Source: Alviniconcha marisindica
Lineage: Eukaryota; Mollusca; Gastropoda; Provannidae
DNA: 64,000 nt
Assembly (NCBI GenBank): GCA_018857735.1
Contig: JABMCL010002815.1
Span: forward strand, 112,501 to 176,500
Direction: 5' to 3'
The position numbers were made by a program, and so were the translations under genes. The notes beneath the pieces are model-generated. The model worked only from the letters and a program-made list of their open reading frames with translations. It was not told the DNA's origin and searched no databases. Numbering within the stretch: position 1 is the stretch's first letter; every line of letters begins with the position of its first letter. Below, in pieces: positions 10,709 through 22,200 of this stretch.

Positions 10709-12724
10709 CTAGTAAAAAAAAGAAGAAAAAAAAGCTAAAATTTCAGTATAAAAACATGCTGAAATTGCACACACATAGCTAGCGAATGGAACAACAGATG
10801 GACACATGTTTACTAGTGCACAGCAAACTGTAACCACTTTGTCCAGTGTGGTGACAGCATCCTCCTCCGCAACAGACAAAAATGTTATAGGAATTGTGGA
10901 GTCAACAATTTGGTACTTTTGTACAATGTTTCCGATTACACGCTCCACATGAATTCTGACGTTTGCAATTTTTCGTGTTGACTCCACATCAAAAGCTGAA
11001 AGTTGTTTTTTGCCTTTTGTGAAAGCTGGGATTTTGACCTCGGCACACATTAGACCAACACTTTCCTGAATGTTAAAGCCCCGGTCAGCCAGTACTAGGT
11101 CTCCTGGTAAGAGGTTGTCCCAAAAAGAAGAGTTTTCCGTCAAGCAGTTGTCACTTGTTCTTCCTCCCCAGCCACTGGAGATGTAAGAGACCACACCTTG
11201 AGGAGTGATGCCTATCAAGTACTTGATGGTGTTATGATGCTTGCAGCTGGAGAATGTTTGTGTTCTTGCTTTAAGATTTGATGGCGTTTCAATAAAAAGT
11301 TCAAAACAATCAATAATCACAGTGACCTTCTTTCTGAAATGCTGCTGAAATTCACGTGGCATTGTTTCTTGAAGATTTTTTTCTGTCAGGCCAGATTATA
11401 AGAAGATTTAACCGAGTGTACATAACATCAATCACCTTCAGGAAAATTCTTGACGCAGTTGACTGTGAAACTTAAAAACATATCTGCAATCAACTGAACA
11501 GGCAGATTAAGCCGTAGCCTCATTAATACCATTAAAAGCTCCTGAAATTTTGTAGTGACAGTTCTTGGGCCACTGGAAATATAAGGAGACAGATAGTTAA
11601 AAAGTGCCATCAGCATCAAGAAGTTAGGTAATCCTGTGTAATACTTAACCCTGGTCTGATCTTGGAATGATTTTTTCAGAAAATGTGTAGCAATCAAGCT
11701 TTTCTTTCAGTTCAGAATTTTCTAGCCTCAGACTTTGTATCTCTGACTCCAGACATTCCAGATATGACATTGTCTGCACACCTAAATCACACGTTGAATC
11801 CTCCCTGTCCATGTCAGCCTGTTTTTCAACGCTCATGTCCTCGCTGGCACTGGCATCCAACTCTGGCTTTTGCTGCAGCTGGCATTTTGTCCGCTTCTTT
11901 GCACGCTCAAACCGGACCATACTGCCAGTTTTACACTGATATCCCATGTGGAGAGAAGGAATCCAGTCTGGGTTCTGCTCGTCATAGAGTTCTGCTGGTT
12001 TACCTGAAAAAATGACCAGCCAAGAATTTGCTACCATTGTACCAAGTTTTTAATTTAAATCAATCACTTCAGATCATGTAACAGCAGAGAAATAAATACA
12101 GTGCTGGTTCATACTATGCAAACAATGAAGATTAAGTGAACCAAGAGTAACTGTTCATCCACACAAGAAGTCTGCCACATTTGTGTCTCAAATCCAGTCC
12201 TCCCCCCCCCCCCCTAAAGTCAATGACTCGTGTCACAAGATTCATTTTATCGTTGACTGATAGAACTGATTGGTGTTTGGGGTGGTAGACCCTAAAAAAT
12301 GTTTACCGATCGACAATGAGAGAGGGGAGCTGACAAGAAAAATGGAAGTGCCTCAAAACATCGAGGAAGGGATGTAGTACATCATAAATTTATGAAATGA
12401 CGCCGACACCAACAGTGCTCGGAAACAGTTCAGTAAGTCAACCCTTGTAAGTCTACATAAACCCAACTTCCATTTGAGAGAAGGATAAATCACAAACTTA
12501 CCGGAGAGAAAATGTTTTGAACACACACGAGTCCATGATTTCACCATCAATTCTGTGACAGTCTTTCGGTTGATTTGCTGTAGCCATGCTCGTCTGCGTT
12601 TCTTGGTCAACTCGACGATTTTCAGACCTCGTGTCGTGTCAATCTTAGGAATTCTGTAAAAATTTCTGGCACTCTGCACGCTACTTCTAGCTGTACAACC
12701 ATTCACACAACAAGTGTTGACCAT
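10709..12724 (-). pseudogene. THAP-domain DDE transposase, frameshifted
   Basis: Exon 1 (12502-12724, ATG at 12722-12724) encodes a C2CH THAP zinc finger: CCVNGC, then NFYRIPK, KRRRAWLQQINRK and VCSKHF. Exon 2 starts at 12003 after TTTTCAG. It holds a coiled segment (about 11770-11700), a helix-turn-helix region (YYTGLPNF) and a DDE_Tnp_4-type catalytic core: first Asp in [10 protein letters not shown], second Asp in VLADRGF, Glu in IHVERVIG. Single-base shifts occur near 11675 (A run), between about 11440 and 11470, and near 11375 (A run). Three frames must be combined, so the copy is inactive. The protein would bind transposon ends through THAP and cut and join DNA. Confidence 0.85.
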
Positions 12725-12791
12725 TTTGCTTTTTGATTCTTAAAACAAACATGTAAAGAGGTGCCTGGACTAACTCATCACACACGGAAGC

Positions 12792-12855
12792 CCTCCAGCT
12801 TGCCCTCCGAGGGTGTGTACGCGCAAAGTGATGACGTCAAACGGATGCCGTCGAT
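12792..12855 (-). repeat. Right inverted repeat of the two-gene transposon
   Basis: Contains the reverse-complement partners of the left repeat at 12837-12855 and 12792-12808. It lies 68-131 bases upstream of the transposase start codon, so it may also act as promoter or transposase-binding site. Confidence 0.5.
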
Positions 12856-13490
12856 ATAAAAAGTTCTTCTCTTGAACAATGGATTTTTTTTTTTAATGGG
12901 ATCGGCTGTATCATGTAAAAGGGGGGCTCGGTTGCTGGTGGGTTCAGCTGTCCCAGAAGACCCGGATAGCACAAGCCATGTGACTTGCAGGGGATTTTCT
13001 CCTGGTCCAGTAGCTGATGAGAAAGAAAAAGGGATGTAGCCTATAATTATGTGTGCACATGCACATAATTATGTATCCTATGATTATGTGTGTACATGCA
13101 TGTGTGTGCGTATATGTTATCTTGCTGATGGATACTCTTGACCATGATTGTGTTCTGTTGCGTGTGTGTTTTTGCCTCGATATTGTTATTATTACCTGCC
13201 CTGATATAACAGTCCTGGTTGACTGGGCGTAAAACACCAAGTTACTTACTGTTAGCGTTACGCTGACATATGCACTGCTTGGTATACTTTACGAGAACTG
13301 AATTTAACTGACTATAGACTGTCGTAACGTCTTGCTAATTCCTGGTTGTCGCAGAATCTCTTGCCCTATAAGTTAGTTCTGGACCTCCATAGTCATTAAA
13401 CGTTGGGTATCTTTGCGCATGTGCTGTATACATGAGGTTGCTTGGTACCTGTGCATATGGCATGCAGTATCATTATAGGGGACCCTCGAA
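12856..13490. other. No gene; retroposon tail fragment
   Basis: About 13195-13250 reads CCCTGATATAACAGTCCTGG...GACTGGGCGTAAAACACCAAG. This retroposon-like tail motif recurs at about 3075-3120 and, reversed, at about 52495-52530. The rest is unassigned. Confidence 0.5.
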
Positions 13491-13499
13491 AACCAAGCC

Positions 13500-13955
13500 A
13501 GCCCCGCAAGGGGTGGGGGAGGCGGTAGTCGGACGACAAAAAGTAAGGGACAGCCCCGTACACCCCCATGTAGGAAGGGAGAGGGTAGTCGGATGACCGA
13601 AAATAAGGGACAGCCCCGTACACCCCCATGTAGGAAGGGAGAGGGTAGTCGGATGACCGAAAGTAAGGGACAGCCCCGTACACCCCCATGTAGGAAGGGA
13701 GAGGGTAGTCGGATGACCGAAAGTAAGGGACAGCCCCGTACACCCCCGGGAAGGGGGCGGATGACCGAAAGTAAGGGACAGCCCCGTACACCCCATGTAG
13801 GAAGGGAGAGGGTAGTCGGATGACCGAAAGTAAGGGACAGCCCCGTACACCCCCATGTAGGAAGGGAGAGGGTAGTCGCGATAAGACCATAGGGAGACGG
13901 ACGACCAAAAGTAAGGGACAGCCCCGTACACCCCCATGTAGGAAGGGAGAGGGTA
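13500..13955. repeat. Minisatellite, about 59-bp units
   Basis: About seven to eight units contain GTAAGGGACAGCCCCGTACA and GTAGGAAGGGAGAGGGTAGT. Some units are shortened or interrupted (13745-13770, 13877-13905). Long open frames across it on both strands are by-products of the repeat. Confidence 0.95.
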
Positions 13956-14066
13956 GGTATAGCCATAGGGAGACCGTGACAGAAAGGGGGAGGCAAAAAC
14001 AGCCTGACCTGAAGGATGCTGCAATGTCGAAATCTGCGGCGTTGATGGTGATGAAGGTAGACTGTA

Positions 14067-14097
<31 letters not shown>

Positions 14098-14560
14098 CTG
14101 TCAGAGGCACGAAGGCAGATGTCACAGGAGGGCAGGGAGACCGTGACAGAAAGGGGGAGGCAAAAACGGCCTGATCTGAAGGATGCTGCAATGTCGAAGT
14201 CTGCGGCGTTGATGGTGGTGAAGGTAGACTGTAGCCCCCCCCACTGTCAGAGGCATGAAGGCAGATGTCACAGGAGGGCAGGGAGACCGTGACAGAAAGG
14301 GGGAGGCAAAAACGGCCTGATCTGAAGGATGCTGCAATGTCGAAGTCTGCGGCGTTGATGGTGGTGAAGGTGACTGTAGCCCCCCCCCCGACCCCCCCCA
14401 CTGTCAGAGGCACGAAGGCAGATGTCACAGGAGGGCAGGGAGACCGTGACAGAAAGGGGGAGGCAAAAACGGCCTGACCTGAAGGATGCTGCAACGTCAA
14501 AGTCTGCGGCGTTGATGGTGGTGAAGGTAGACTGGAGCCCCCTAAGATCCTGTCAGCCTT
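13955..14560. repeat. Tandem array, about 130-150-bp units with long C runs
   Basis: About four units contain AGACCGTGACAGAAAGGGGG, AAGGATGCTGCAATGTCGAA, GGCGTTGATGGTGGTGAAGG and a variable C run; the C run at about 14060-14096 is about 37 long. The last unit runs into the hAT-like fragment at 14569 (shared GTAGACTG-AGCCCC ... CTGTCAG), so the array may have grown from the edge of that coding fragment. Confidence 0.9.
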
Positions 14561-14568
14561 CCCCAGTG

Positions 14569-14806
14569 AATTGGAGCTAGAAGCAGCTGCCAAAGAAGTA
14601 GAACTGGAACTTGACTTCTGGGTCTTGAAGTGATCCTTCAGAGCTGTCCAGTTACTCAGCAGACGTTCCAAGCAGCGGGTAATGCTGAGCCAGCATGTGC
14701 ACACATGCTTTAAAATTTTCTGATGCTCCACACCGTAGAATACTAGACATCCTGGAAGTGGCTGAGATCGTTCTAGTGCTTTGAACTCTTCTTCAAGTAG
14801 TAGTGT
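14569..14806 (-). pseudogene. hAT-transposase-like fragment (ZNF862-like)
   Basis: On the minus strand an open stretch of about 79 codons includes HQKILKHVCTCWLSITRCLE and RLLSNWTALKDHFKTQKSSS, followed by a Ser-rich tail and GKADRILG. The pattern LKHV-T-WLS---CLERLL--W--L--HF is typical of the core of hAT-derived proteins such as the ZNF862-like family. It is truncated at both ends: upstream a TGA interrupts the frame, downstream it passes into the tandem array. It is a transposon-derived remnant or a lone exon. Confidence 0.5.
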
Positions 14807-15589
14807 ATATCAATCAGGATACTGAAAACATACAAACAACAGGTACCTGATGAAGCCAAAATGTGCAACCAAAGTTCGTTTGATGACATTTACAATCTAT
14901 AAAAAGTGAGCCGTCAGTACACGATCGACTGTTTTGCCGACATCAACACTGAGGAAGTGTGCACGTCGTTACTTGGAAACTAGATCTAGATCAAACATCA
15001 GTGGCGCATATGTGCGCGTACTGAAACTGAAAGACAAATGTGATCAAACTCACTTTTTGTTGCAGAAATTTTCAACCGGTGGCTACTATCTAAAACTGAA
15101 GCTCTAGATTCCGATCATTTTCCACCTCATCCTCAGCTTCCATTGTTTGCAAGTTCTTCTTCTCCTTTGATGCGACAGGAGTTGATTGCAGATTATGCTG
15201 CACTTTTGGGGGGTCCACGGAGCCCTACAGAGTAAAGTGGTGTGAAAGAATTAGAAGAATTTGTTTTAGAGGGAAAGTGTGCAGTGTATATTAACTAATT
15301 TGGAGTTGGCTATCCGGCCACACCAATTAGGCAACCGTAGCGGTCCCCGTGGATTACATTTTTATTTCTTGCACATGTTGCTTATTTTAGTTAGTTAGTG
15401 TTACCCTGTTGTTTACTTGAAACAAAACTCACCCAAAATTGTGTCATTTTCTGCAAAAGTGCGACGTGTTCTCCAGATTCAGATATCTGGTAACGGTGCG
15501 TAGGAAAATAGATGCAGACGACAAAATGTGACGTCATGACAATAAGAGTGGCGTCCCTTTACGTCCGTCGTTTAAAAAAAATAAACTCG
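14807..15589. other. No gene seen
   Basis: Mixed sequence without a recognisable domain. About 15065-15240 is moderately GC-rich but has stops in all frames. Confidence 0.4.
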
Positions 15590-15785
15590 GAGTTCAGTAC
15601 GGGGCTGGTACGGGCAAAGTATGGGCAAGGCTCAGTACGGGCAAGGTACGGGGCAGCCCGTACAGGGTTGGTACGGGGCAGCCTGTACAGGGCCGGTACG
15701 GGCAAAGTATGGGCAAGCCCGTGGCCGTATGCTGCCCATACTTTCCCGTACCATGCCCGTACATGCCCCGTACGGGCATGTTTGC
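15590..15785. repeat. Short direct and inverted GTACGGGC repeats
   Basis: Copies of GGTACGGGCAAAGTATGGGC and GGGGCAGCCCGTACAGGG alternate. Inverted versions at the right end (GCCCATACTTTCCCGTACC, GCCCGTACATGCCCCGTAC) allow the block to fold back. Open frames on both strands come from the repeats. Confidence 0.85.
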
Positions 15786-16224
15786 GGGGTATTGATGTAC
15801 ATGTTATTCCTAATTATGTAACGTGTGTGGGTATGTATTTGCGAATGTTAACATGGTACGCACATATATAAAGATGGACCACCAATTGTTAATCTGTTTA
15901 TTTTCTGGCACTTTATGAATAAAGTTGCCCCTTTTCACTCATATTTGTGTGTTTGGTTTGATATGTGGCATAAAAGATTTTGTGTGAATGAAAGAACACA
16001 CACACACACACACACACATATATATTGTTTTGTTGGCTAGTTTACATCTAGCGCTATCTGCCAAATATAACTGCTTTTTTCCCTATTGGTTTATTGGCTA
16101 GTGGTTTATTGGCTAGTTTACATCTAACGCTGTCTATCTGCCAGATATAACTCTTTTTTCTCTCTTTTTTTCCGGTTCAGGGAGAAGTGCCTATACTTTT
16201 AGCGGGTCCTAGCAATTATTTGTT

Positions 16225-17275
16225 TTGCAGCAAAATTTTATTCACCAAACAAGTGCGCGTTCACTCACACATTCACCAACTCACTCACTGTTACAATTTT
16301 ATTCACCAAACAGGTGTACATTCACTCATACATTCACCAACACACTCACTGTTACAATTGTATTCACCAAACAAGTGCACATTCACGTGCACGTTCACCA
16401 ACTCACTCAGTGTTAGTACTGTTACAATTTTATTCACCAAACAAGAGCACTTTCACTCGCACATTCCCCAACTCAACTCAGTGTTACAGTCTTATTCACC
16501 AAACAAGTGCACGTTTACTCGCACATTCACCAACTCAACTCAGTGTTACAATTCACCATTTTATTCACCAAACAAGTGCACGTTCACTCACACATTCACC
16601 AACTTAACTCAGTGTTACAATTCACCATTTTATTCACCAAACAAGTGCACATTCATTCACCAACTCACACAGTGTTACAATTTTATTCACCAAACAAGTG
16701 CACGTTCACTCACACATTCACCAACTCACACAGTGTCACAATTGTATTCACCAAACAAGTGCACGTTCACTCACACATTCACCAAGTCACTCACTGTTAC
16801 AATTTTATTCACCAAACAAGAGCACATTCACTCACACATTCCCCAACTCTACTCAACATTACAATTTTATTCACCAAACAAAAGCGCGTTCACTCACACA
16901 TTCCCCAACTCGACTCAACCTTACAATTTTATTCACCAAACAAAAGCACGTTCACTCACACATTCCCCAACTCGACTCAACGTTACAATTTTATTCACCA
17001 AACAAGAGCACGTTCACTCACACATTCCCCAACTCGACTCAACGTTACAATTTTATTCACCAAACAAGAGCACGTTCACTCACACATTCCACAACTCGAC
17101 TCAACGTTACAATTTTATTCACCAAACAAGAGCACATTCACTCACACATTCTACAACTCGACTCAATGTTACAATTTTATTCACCAAACAAGAGCACGTT
17201 CACTCACGCATTCACCAACTCAGCTCAGTGTTACAATTCACCAAACAAGTGCACGTTCATTCACACATTCACTCG
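16225..17275. repeat. Minisatellite, about 60-bp units, each with AATAAA on minus
   Basis: About 17 units contain TTATTCACCAAACAAGTGCA, CGTTCACTCACACATTCACC and AACTCACTCA, with GTTACAATTT at the junction. The ATTTTATTCACC core reads GGTGAATAAAAT on the minus strand, so nearly every unit holds a polyadenylation hexamer downstream of the minus-strand NADAR-A gene. Long His/Thr/Ser-rich open frames on plus are artefacts of the repeat. Confidence 0.95.
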
Positions 17276-17304
17276 CAGTCTCTCGCTCACTCATTAACTC
17301 ACTT

Positions 17305-17410
17305 AATAATAATAATAATAATAAAGAGGATTTCTAGAGCGCCCATCTACCACACAAGGTGGCAGCACAGGGCGCTTTACAATAACACTAACCACACACA
17401 CACACACACA
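17305..17410 (+). repeat. (TAA)n-linked dispersed retroposon fragment
   Basis: A TAA-repeat run is followed by GATTTCTAGAGCGCCCATCT and GGGCGCTTTACAATAACACT. A related copy lies at about 54680-54760, and looser relatives at about 37325-37395 and 56955-57030. Confidence 0.7.
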
Positions 17411-17574
17411 CAGCGTCGAACGAGGGGATGGGCAGGGCTGTGAAAAACAGTTTAGAAACAATTATTAAACAGGTGCGTCTTGAGGGATTACTCACTCACT
17501 CACTCTCTTACTCACTCACTCACGCTCAGTTGACTCACTCGCACATTCTTGGCCTTCAGCACAGTGCCCATGCA

Positions 17575-18270
17575 ACAACTTCTTCTGCGTCAGTCGTGTC
17601 AATCTCTTAGAGACGAGCAGGGGAACGTCCATAATAGCTCTGCCCTTCAGCCTCAGCTCCGCCCATGCAACAACTTCTTCCTCATCAGTCTCTAGGGACG
17701 GGCACGGGAACGTCCATAATAGCTCTGCCCTTCAGTCTCTGCTCCACCCGTGCAACAACTTCTTCCTTGTCAGTCACATCAGTCTCTAGAGACGGGCATG
17801 GGAATGTCCATAACAGCTCTGCCCTTCAGTCTCAGCTCCGCCCATGCAACAACTTCTTCCTCGTCAGTCTCTAGAGACGGGCATGGGAATGTCCATAACA
17901 GCTCTGCCCTTCAGTCTCAGCTCCGCCCATGCAACAACTTCTTCCTCGTCAGTCTCTAGAGACGAGCAGGGGAACGTCCATAATAGCTCTGCCCTTCAGC
18001 CTCAGCTCCGCCCGTGCAACAACTTCTTCCTCGTCAGTCTCTAGAGACGGGCACGGGAACGTCCATAATAGCTCTGCCCTTCAGCCTCAGCTCCACCCAT
18101 GCAACAACTTCTTCCTCGTCAGTCTCTAGAGACGGGCACGGGAACGTCCATAATAGCTCTGCCCTTCAGCCTCAGCTCCGCCCGTGCAACAACTTCTTCC
18201 TCGTCAGTCTCTAGAGACGGGCACGGGAACGTCCATAATAGCTCTGCCCTTCAGTCTCAGCTCCGCCCGC
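17575..18270. repeat. 85-bp tandem array built from the 3' coding end of NADAR-A
   Basis: About eight units of 85 bp. The unit next to the gene (about 18200-18270) is the coding end of NADAR-A exon 3: on the minus strand it carries the codons for ELRLKGRAIMDVPVPVSRD and the TGA stop. The other units repeat the same segment plus about 25 bases of 3' flank. Because 85 is not a multiple of three and each unit has a stop, the copies would lie in the 3' UTR. Confidence 0.95.
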
Positions 18271-19174
18271 ACCTCAGTGAGGATCTCTCCCAACAGGTTG
18301 CGCCCCCTCCACTGCGAGCGGGTCCGGGCCTTGAGGCTGGAGGCACCCAGCCCGATGCCCCACAGCCGGTCCCTCGGGGCAGCCTCCACCAGCGTGCGCG
18401 GGTGTGTGGCCAGGAGGGTCTCCAGCAACTTGGGATTCTGCCCAAACTGTAACAACAGAAAGAGAGAGAGACAGAGGTAGAGACACAGAGCCGCGAGAGT
18501 GACACTGAGATGGGGCGGAGGGGGGGGGGGGGGGGGGGGGCACAGACACACACAGAGAGGGGGCAGCAAAAAAGAGAGAGGCAGACAGACAAACAGAGAA
18601 TAGACAAAGGGAGAGAGAGAGAGTGTGTGTGTGGGGGGGGGGGGGGGGGGGCGTGGTGTATTATCACTATTCTTAACTGTATATATTTCTACATTTAGCT
18701 ACTATCGTAACTATGTATAGTTATACTTTCGGGACCGGGAGGGGGGTAGGGGCTGTTTGTACTTTATTGGTATGAATGTCTTTGGTAGTTTCAGCTTGTG
18801 ACAGCTTATATGTGGCCTATGCACTGTGTGTGTGTATCTGGCACTGTGAACATGCAAGGTTTTGGGTGGATTTCTTAAGCGCCATGTATAAATTTTCATT
18901 CATTCGGTGAGCCGGTTTGGCCTAGCGGTAAGGCATTAGGCTGGAAAGCAGAAGGGTCTCGGCTCAATTCCACTTCGGCTCCCCTTTCTCTTCCAAAAGG
19001 TTGTGGTCTGTGGACACCGTCTTGTGACTTTGTCCCTCACAATTAATGAAACGTTAAAATGGCTCTCATCGCTGCCCATCTTAATGCAGGAGTCCTTCTG
19101 GTGGTGACAGTGTAGCGATAGGTATATAATCTCACACCACACCACACACCCTTCCTTTTTTTTCTCTTTTTTTT

Positions 19175-19242
<68 letters not shown>

Positions 19243-22200
19243 AAATGCAGGAGTCATTCTTGTGGTGACAGTGTAGCGATAGGTATATTATAACCTCCTT
19301 CCCCCCACCTTCTCCCCGTCCCTAATAAGCCTTATGGTTTCTGTGGACGTTAAGCACCATGTTTGCTTACTTACTTTCGTTCATTCATTTATTCATTCAT
19401 TCCAACCCCTGGCACTGACCTTGGCGCGACTGGCCTCCCTGACCACCTGCTTTGACCGCTGGGCCCAGCGTTCCTTGTCAAAGTTCCGAACCTTTCGCCC
19501 GAACCTCTTCTGCTCCACTGGGTTGCTGGAGGCCATGATGCTCCTGGCCATGGCCTCGTCTTTGAACAGCACTGAAACACGTCACAGACACCGGCAGGTG
19601 CATGACAGTGTGATCACACTATATGGCGGCTGACTAGCGTCAAAAGACAAAATGAATAATTATGTGCACATGGATAAAATTACTAATTATGTGCACATGG
19701 ACAAAATTACTAATTATGTGGACATAAGTATGTGCAGGTGGACAAAATTACTAATTATGTGGACGTAAGTATGTGCACATGGACAAAAGTACTAATTATG
19801 TGGACATAAGTATGTGCATGTGGACAAAATTACTAATTATGTGGACATAAGTATGTGCACATGGACAAAAATACTAATTATGTGGACATAAGTGTGTGCA
19901 CGTGGACAAAATTACTAATTATGCCATATTGATGCGCACATAAACAAAGTTACCAATTATGTGGACAGAATTATGTGCACATGGACACAATTACTAATTG
20001 TGTGGACAGAATTATGTGCCCATAATTACTAGTTTCGTCATTTGACTCACAGTTACCGGCTTACTTGCGTCAAAAGCACAATTAGTCACTATCTTAACAT
20101 GATAATTTGCCTAAAATCCCAAAGAATGAAAGAATCCATATAAATTGACGGTAGCGTCTTTATTCGGCGAGGCCATCAAATATTCAAAGTTTCTGATAAA
20201 ATCAAAATCGATCACAAATCCATAAGAATTGACGTTAGCGTCTTTATTCGGCGAGGCCATCACACATTCAAAGGTTCTGATAAAATCCAAACAGATCACA
20301 AATCTCAGTCAGTAGGCCTGGATGATTATGCTGACTGCTGTATATATATATATGTTTGGCCCATGAACCTCTGTAATCAATGCTCAAAGAATACACGTAG
20401 GCTACTTCGTTCGGTCACACAGTCAGTTTTATGAACATTTGTTCACAGACCATGCGGCACTTCCGGCGATGGCCAAAATGGCCCGAAAGACGAATTAGGC
20501 GAGCCTAAACTAAACTATTGTTTTCATGCTTCAGTGCAGCCGGTGCTCCCTTCCCTGAGCCGAAAACACACCAAGTGTAATCTCTCGCCTAATTATGTCT
20601 ATCACAGACATAATTAGGCGAGAGATTACACTTGGTGTGTTTTCGGCTCAGGGAAGGGAGCACCGGCTGCACTGAAGCATGAAAACAATAGTTCAGGCGA
20701 ACCGAGACGCACCTATAATTATATTGTACCCGTGAACCTATATTATATAGGTCCATGATTGTACCCGCTTCACATGGTTCAGGAGCTGTGTGAGAGTCGA
20801 GGTGGACGTCCTGGACGTTCCTACCTAACGAGCCTTCTGGTTTCCGTGGACGTAAAGATTTATTGCACCGTGCTTCGGCATTGGTCTCAGCTTGTCCCTA
20901 ATATGTCAACCGACATCTGAGGACATAAAGCATCACTTCATCATCATCACCCGCTTCACATGGTTCAAGAGCTGTGTGAGAGTCGAGGTGGACGTCGTGG
21001 ACCGTCCGTCCTAACGAGCCTTCTGGTTTCCGTGGACGTAAATTTTTCAGACCGTGCTTCGGCATTGGCTCACAAACTTGTCCCTAACTATGTCAACCGA
21101 CATCCGAGGACATTAAGCAAAACACACAGTACCCGCTTCACAGAGCAAGGAACTGTGTGAAAGCCGAGGTGCCTCCTGGCCCGAAAGACGAATTAGGCGA
21201 GCCGTGATATAGACATAAATAGGCGAGAGATTACACTTGGTGTGTTTTCGGCTCAGGGAAGGGAGCACCGGCTGCACTGAAGCATGAAAACAATAGTTCA
21301 GGCGAACCGAGACGCACCTATAATTATATTGTACCCGTGAACCTATATTATATAGGTCCATGATTGTACCCGCTTCACATGGTTCAGGAGCTGTGTGAGA
21401 GTCGAGGTGGACGTCCTGGACCGTTCCTACCTAACGAGCCTTCTGGTTTCCGTGGACGTAAAGTTATATTGAACCATGCTTCGGCATTGGTCTCAGCTTG
21501 TCCCTAATATGTCAACCGACATCCGAGGACATTAAGCAACACAACAGTACCCGCTTCACAGAGCTCAGGAGCTGTGTGAAAGCCGAGGTGGCCGTCCTGG
21601 GCCCGAAAGACGAATTAGGCGAGCCGTGATAGACATAAATAGGCGAGAGATTACACTTGGTGTGTTTTCGGCTCAGGGAAGGGAGCACCGGCTGCACTGA
21701 AGCATGAAAACAATAGTTCAGGCGAACCGTGCTTAGGCGAGGCGAGATGCACCTATAATTATATTGTACCCGTGAACCTATATTATATAGGTCCATGATT
21801 GTACCCGCTTCACATGGTTCAGGAGCTGTGTGAGAGTCGAGGTGGACGTCCTGGACGTCCGTCCTAACGACCTTCGGTTCCTGGACGTAAAGATTATTGC
21901 ACGTGCTTCGGCATTGGTCTCAGTTGTCCTAATATGTCAGCTGACATCTGAGGACATAAAGCATCACTTATCATACGCTCTCATGGTTCAGAGCTGTGTG
22001 AGGTCGAGGTGGACGTCTGGCGTCCGTCCTAACGAGCCTTCTGGTTTCCTGGACGTAAAGTATATTGAACCTGCTTCGGCATTGGTCTCAGCTTGTCCCT
22101 AATATGTCAACCGACATCCGAGGACATTAAGCAACACAACAGTACCCGCTTCACAGAGCTCAGGAGCTGTGTGAAAGTCGAGGTGGCCGTCCTGGGCTGC

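Larger units (their letters stand above)
7056..12855. mobile_element. Decayed two-gene DNA transposon, ISL2EU-like
   Basis: Seen: a SWIM/YqaJ-nuclease gene on plus (7181-9384) and a THAP-DDE transposase gene on minus (12724-10709) converge tail to tail. Imperfect inverted repeats lie outside both start codons (7056-7130 and 12792-12855). Known (from memory): ISL2EU elements encode a DDE transposase plus a YqaJ-type nuclease. Inferred: this is one element of about 5.8 kb. Both genes carry frameshifts, so this copy is dead. The exact termini and target-site duplication were not resolved. Confidence 0.65.

Noticed and set aside
13373..14731. A 452-codon minus-strand frame
   Set aside because: Only the first ~60 codons (14569-14731) resemble a hAT-like protein; the rest is tandem repeat and poly-Gly/Pro from C runs.
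16187..17443. A 418-codon His/Ser/Thr-rich frame
   Set aside because: It spans the 60-bp minisatellite; three overlapping frames are equally open and composition follows the repeat.
17575..18270. CRISPR-like array
   Set aside because: Whole 85-bp units repeat without unique spacers and derive from a coding exon in a eukaryotic genome.
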